Assembly: GCA_028023455.1 (NCBI GenBank)
Contig: JAQFVV010000002.1
Location: 32,435,725 to 32,499,724, forward strand
Reading direction: 5' to 3'
DNA from: Epiperipatus broadwayi
Lineage: Eukaryota; Onychophora; Udeonychophora; Euonychophora; Peripatidae
Length of the DNA: 64,000 nt
Below, one piece after another: positions 60,224 to 64,000 of the stretch. Below the pieces are notes generated by a model that saw nothing but the letters and a program-made list of their open reading frames with translations, had not been told where the DNA came from and searched no databases. A program made the position numbers and the translations under genes. Position 1 is the stretch's first letter; every line of letters begins with the position of its first letter.

Positions 60224-60474
60224 CATGGGCTGGCTGCGAGTGTTGTACCATTGTTTAATTTTAACAAATACTCAACAACAAAGTATAAGCGAAGCTGCTA
60301 CATCAGTTCCACATTTACTCCAGACATGTTGTGCTCTTCTTTTGTCATCTATACTGAGCGTTTATGCTGCTCATTTGGAGATTGTTTTGCTGAAGCTGGG
60401 GTTACACTCACCTTCTGTGGGATTGCAATTAATTGACACCTTACTCCGCATGTCAGGTACACCAGAGGAACATG
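60224..60474 (+). CDS. BIRC6: BIRC6-like, internal exon 9 (last in the window)
   Basis: Acceptor with a long T-run and AG at 60222-60223; donor GTAACT at 60475. One base completes a Ser codon from exon 8; it ends one base into a codon. The protein is MGWLRVLYHCLILTNTQQQS, EAATSVPHLLQTCCALLLSS, HLEIVLLKLGLHSPSVGLQL and IDTLLRMSGTPEEH. I recognise the order (GWLR.L.HCL, LLQTC.ALL, LKLGL.S...GL.LID.LLR) from vertebrate BIRC6, and this is the strongest basis for naming the gene. Downstream exons, including the UBC domain, must lie beyond the window. Confidence 0.9.
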
Positions 60475-62127
60475 GTAACTTTTTTATTTTTTTGCTTTAC
60501 TATAAATAAATTTATTGTTGATAAACATTAATAATATACATATCCACGAACGTCAACTTAAAATTTTTATTCATATTCTGATTGCACTAATAGAATGTTT
60601 AATAACCTTGCTTTTAAAAGCATGGCAACTCTCCTTTAAATATGAAGATTGATGGCATTTTATTTTGCCATCATATAAAACTTTTACATCATTTTGAGCA
60701 ATCAAAAAGAATGGTTGCATCAACATTTAAATCCTTAAGTTGGATATTAACGGTGGGTGTGTTGACAAAACACTTGTTAGCAAAATGTTTGAACTGCTCT
60801 GATAATAACCATTTGTATTAAGCCACTAAATATCATATAATCATGATTAATTTAGCCATTCTGTATCCATTGATTACTTTGGCTTGCACTAAGTGGTGCT
60901 ACTGTATGGAAAATTTTGCCTCTATGTTTATCCATTTGTAGTATGTTGATTAACTATTTTTAAAATTGAACTCAATTAAGTGCTGCCTAGGGTTATATTC
61001 ATTACATCTGTGATTTATTAGAGATAATGAAACACTCTTTTGATAAATGATTATTTAAACAGGATTTTTTCCTTTTTTGTGTTAGTCAATCATCTTTTTG
61101 CCCTTAATTTTACAATGTTCCCAAATTTTTTAATGAATCTGATATTTCGATTATTCAACTCTCTTTAAAAACCTCATTTTCCCTTCACCTGTAGGAGAAA
61201 GGAAGTCTTTGAAGAAGATTGTTAATGTCAAATTATTTACTAAAATTTGAATATTACAAAAAATAAGTGTAAAAAAGAAACAATTTACTAAATGCTGATT
61301 TGCAAAAAATTCCATATTGTCAGAAATATTCTTTTAGATCATTTGAAAAATGGTCCTTCTAACATTTGAAATCACTCAAATGGATATAAGAATAGGAATC
61401 GACTTATTGATAATATTATAAATTAATTAATTATATTTATCATATCTTTGAGATGAATAAATTGTCCAAAGAAATATTTATTTTCTACTTGAAATATTAT
61501 ATAATATGATGATTAGATGTTTTTAATGTTTTGAGACAGTTGTTGGGCCAAATATTTTTTTCTCCTATTGATCAAATGTAATGAGTTAATTAAAAAATTT
61601 AAATGTGAATAAGCTATATTTTCTAATTCAATAGTTTCTATGACGAAAACAATCATTTTTGCCATTCAACACACCCTCCAAAGAAACGTGTAATGTAATG
61701 GAAAAAAACACAAGTCATTCCAGATAAAACAGTCTAAACAATGTTCAAGTAGAAAGAATTTTTGATGGCCGCAATAGTTTGAAAAGTGAGAGAAATGATA
61801 AAAAGCATTTCTTAAAACGCAAGAAAATGTTTAGTCTTTGCGACTGATAATGAATGATTGATTGTTCATGAATTTACTAATGATTTAACACATGTTCCCA
61901 ATGTTATCAAATTTATTGAATAATTATTGATATATTAAAGATTATTTTTCCACAGAAATTAATATATTTCATTATCAGTTACAAAAACTAAAAAAATTAC
62001 ATGTCTCTAAAGAAATACTTTTTACCATTTCTTCCATCTTCAGGATTTTTTTTTCATTTATATATATATTTGATTGTTTTATTTTATCTGAAATATTTAG
62101 TAATATTAGGGTATGAGCACAGACTTT
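60475..62127. other. Next intron, first part, with a repeat fragment
   Basis: AT-rich. At about 60824-60936 there is a diverged copy of the 26-32 kb repeat's ends (CCACTAAATATCATATAATC and TGGTGCTACTGTATGG). Nothing else recognised. Confidence 0.5.
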
Positions 62128-62408
62128 CACACGAGCCACCACTCTCCACTCCATCTAATAACACTGATACACTTAAACATACATATGTTGAAAAGATAAA
62201 TAATCACCAATATATGTATTTCATGCTAAACCAGCAATCATCAGTTGGTCCAGATTATCATCTCTACACATATATACTATAAGTGCTCAGATATATATTA
62301 AGATAGACAATCCTCATACTTTAATGGACAGGCTTCAATCTACTCCACACTCCAACTCTTCAACCGTCCATCCAATTGAAAATCTGATGATGGAATGCTC
62401 AAAGACCA
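62128..62408 (+). repeat. Single-arm relative of the 39.7-kb palindrome
   Basis: It follows the left arm of 39722-39995 in order: AAAAGATAAATAATC, CAGCAATCATCAGTTGGTCC, ATTAAGATAGACAATC, TTTAATGGACAGGCTTCAAT and GATGATGGAATGCTC. There is no inverted partner here, so the basic unit is about 280 bp and the 39.7-kb locus is a doubled form. Confidence 0.75.
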
Positions 62409-63508
62409 CCCTGAGGCCGAGATTATTGTCACACCCATGTTGACCTAAGGTCAATCTGAACCCCACATGTACAGGACATAATCCATTAAATACATATGCA
62501 AGGATGGGCAGACATCTCTATAATGTAATAACTGAAATATTTAGGTTTTTTTGTTGTTGTTGATGGTTTTTTTCTCCCCCAATAGAATAATCCATAATCA
62601 CTTGTGCTGAGTGGTAAAAATTGTTTTATTTATTTTTTGACAAGAGCTGCACCAGGAAAATAACATTTTCCACATTTAAGTTTTTGACTTGCTCTCACTA
62701 AAATGAATTGTTATATTTTAAATATGATTCACATTTTTCATTAAAGTAATATAACAATACTGATAGCATTTAGAAGTATTGTAGCTAGTTTTTTTTCTGA
62801 CTACAATTTGAGACCCAATATGATTAAGGAGAATGGAAATATCTGGAATATTGATTCATTGGTTAATTAACAGAAACATGATCTGATTAGTAGCTTTTGA
62901 AATATCCAGTTAATCTGCTTCTTTAATTTTATGTCCTTAATGGGTTTTTTCTTATTTATTTTCAAATGAAGTCAAAGCTATTGGTTTTTTAATACTTTTT
63001 TTTTTCTATTTTTAGTATTGACTACTTTGCTTTAATACAGTAGTTATATATTACAGTGCTTTCAGAAAATATAAATTAAAACACCTAAGAGTGTCATCAT
63101 GAACTTTAAATCTTTGGTCACATAATTCATTTTGTTTTCTTTTATAATATGATTCAAATTTCAGCCCCCCTTCCATTATTTAAACTATCATCACTGGCAA
63201 TAAGATTAAAAAACAGTTTTCTTTTTCTTTGAGACTGAAATCCAAGATCTCTCTCTTTGTTTCACGTGTGAAGATCTTGTAAATCTATAGAATGAATAAT
63301 TGAAAATACTGATGTAAAATTAAAGGTGTTATATTAAGTTTAACTAAAGTATTAGATATATTTTATTTATATGCAAGATCTTTTCTGCTCAAAAATAGTT
63401 TGTCACATTTAATGATTATATTAGAAATTTTTTTTTTTTTTTGACAGCTGTATTTGTTCTCCGTATTTGTCTGAAGGTTTGTAATGATGGTATATTATAA
63501 GATGTGAT
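62409..63508. other. Intronic DNA
   Basis: AT-rich. It contains a short perfect palindrome-like TTGACCTAAGGTCAA at about 62449. No gene seen. Confidence 0.45.
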
Positions 63509-63800
63509 ATGTTGGACTATTTCCATCATTTATGAGTGAATGTTGAATGTAAAGAAAATTTTAAACTTTATTTAAACTTTCCAAATACAAACAACTTGTT
63601 AGTAATAACACACAAATAGACAACAGGTTAGTAATTACACGTTTCGAGTAGTATTATTCTCCACTCTTCTTCAGGTGTTGTTGGCCTACATGCACAGTGA
63701 CAATATTCGCTTAGAAGTTGAACTTGCACCTTTAGATTCTTGAATATCGAATTTTTAAGGCAAACGCTCTACCAACTGAGCTATTCTGTCAAAGGCAACA
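63509..63800 (-). mobile_element. tRNA-derived SINE, copy 2
   Basis: Same family as 59070-59352. The A box is in GAATAGCTCAGTTGGTAGAG (63765-63786); the B box is degenerate (around 63715-63729). The body (CTTCTTCAGGTGTTGTTGGC on +) and tail (GGACTATTTCCATCAT on +) match copy 1. Confidence 0.8.
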
Positions 63801-64000
63801 TATAGCAGAAATTTGATATATTTATATGTGAGGATTGGTTCAAATCCTCTGAGTCCTTCAATTTTTTTTTCCAAGTCTAATTTTTTTCCTAAGAGCAAGA
63901 TTAATTAGAGGATTCCATACATTGTGTATTGCCACACTGGGTTGACTTATAGTTACCATTGTCATATGAGCAGCTTCCTTGATTTTTCTTCTATGCATTT
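63801..64000. other. Window end, intronic
   Basis: GGTTCAAATCC at about 63838 is a perfect B-box-like motif on the + strand, but no A box was found near it. Otherwise nothing is recognised before the window ends. Confidence 0.3.

Noticed and set aside
62449-62463. Nuclear-receptor-like palindrome TTGACCTAAGGTCAA
   Set aside because: One short palindrome in intronic repeat-rich DNA is expected by chance, and no promoter context is visible.

Overview
The window is AT-rich animal nuclear DNA, most likely from an arthropod and plausibly a chelicerate. That guess rests on the gene identity, introns packed with transposons, and the mix of hAT, Tc1/mariner-type, RTE, Gypsy and Penelope-like elements. 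The species cannot be fixed from the sequence. No bacterial genes, CRISPR arrays or rRNA genes are visible.

One host gene runs through the whole window on the + strand. Nine internal exons (13012-13263, 13350-13533, 22815-22973, 23062-23200, 34455-35184, 35660-35796, 43754-43996, 46942-48534, 60224-60474) join with consistent splice phases at all eight junctions. Together they encode about 1,229 residues of a giant protein that I recognise as BIRC6/BRUCE, the E2/E3 ubiquitin ligase that inhibits apoptosis. The first exon here opens at a splice acceptor and the last ends at a donor, so both ends of the gene, including the BIR and UBC domains, lie outside. Less than 6% of the window is host coding sequence.

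The rest is intron filled with mobile DNA. At 2.9-11.0 kb, one hAT element sits inside another, and the inner one is split by a non-coding insert of unknown class. At 14.2-15.2 kb there is a palindrome carrying two mariner transposase fragments. At 15.8-16.7 kb and 49.3-51.5 kb there are two copies of a TA-flanked, pogo/Tigger-like element; the second carries a 5'-truncated Penelope-like element with an open GIY-YIG reading frame. At 18.8-22.2 kb there is a 3'-truncated Gypsy element on the + strand. At 23.7-26.1 kb there is an old RTE copy.

At 26.3-32.6 kb a tandem repeat of roughly 450 bp units has been invaded by a young Gypsy element on the - strand (LTRs differ at 1 of 411 positions; gag is missing) and by a piggyBac-like element. 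At 36.6-40.3 kb lie a decayed non-LTR retrotransposon, a non-autonomous hAT and a large palindrome. At 46.0-46.5 kb and 53.5 kb there are foldback repeats. At 55.2-58.1 kb there is a better-preserved RTE on the - strand. At 59.1-59.4 kb and 63.5-63.8 kb there are two copies of a tRNA-derived SINE.

I found no new multi-gene system. The most notable items are the open Penelope-like GIY-YIG frame, the unclassified 2.56-kb insert, the gag-less young Gypsy element, and the BIRC6 exon whose donor overlaps an in-frame stop.
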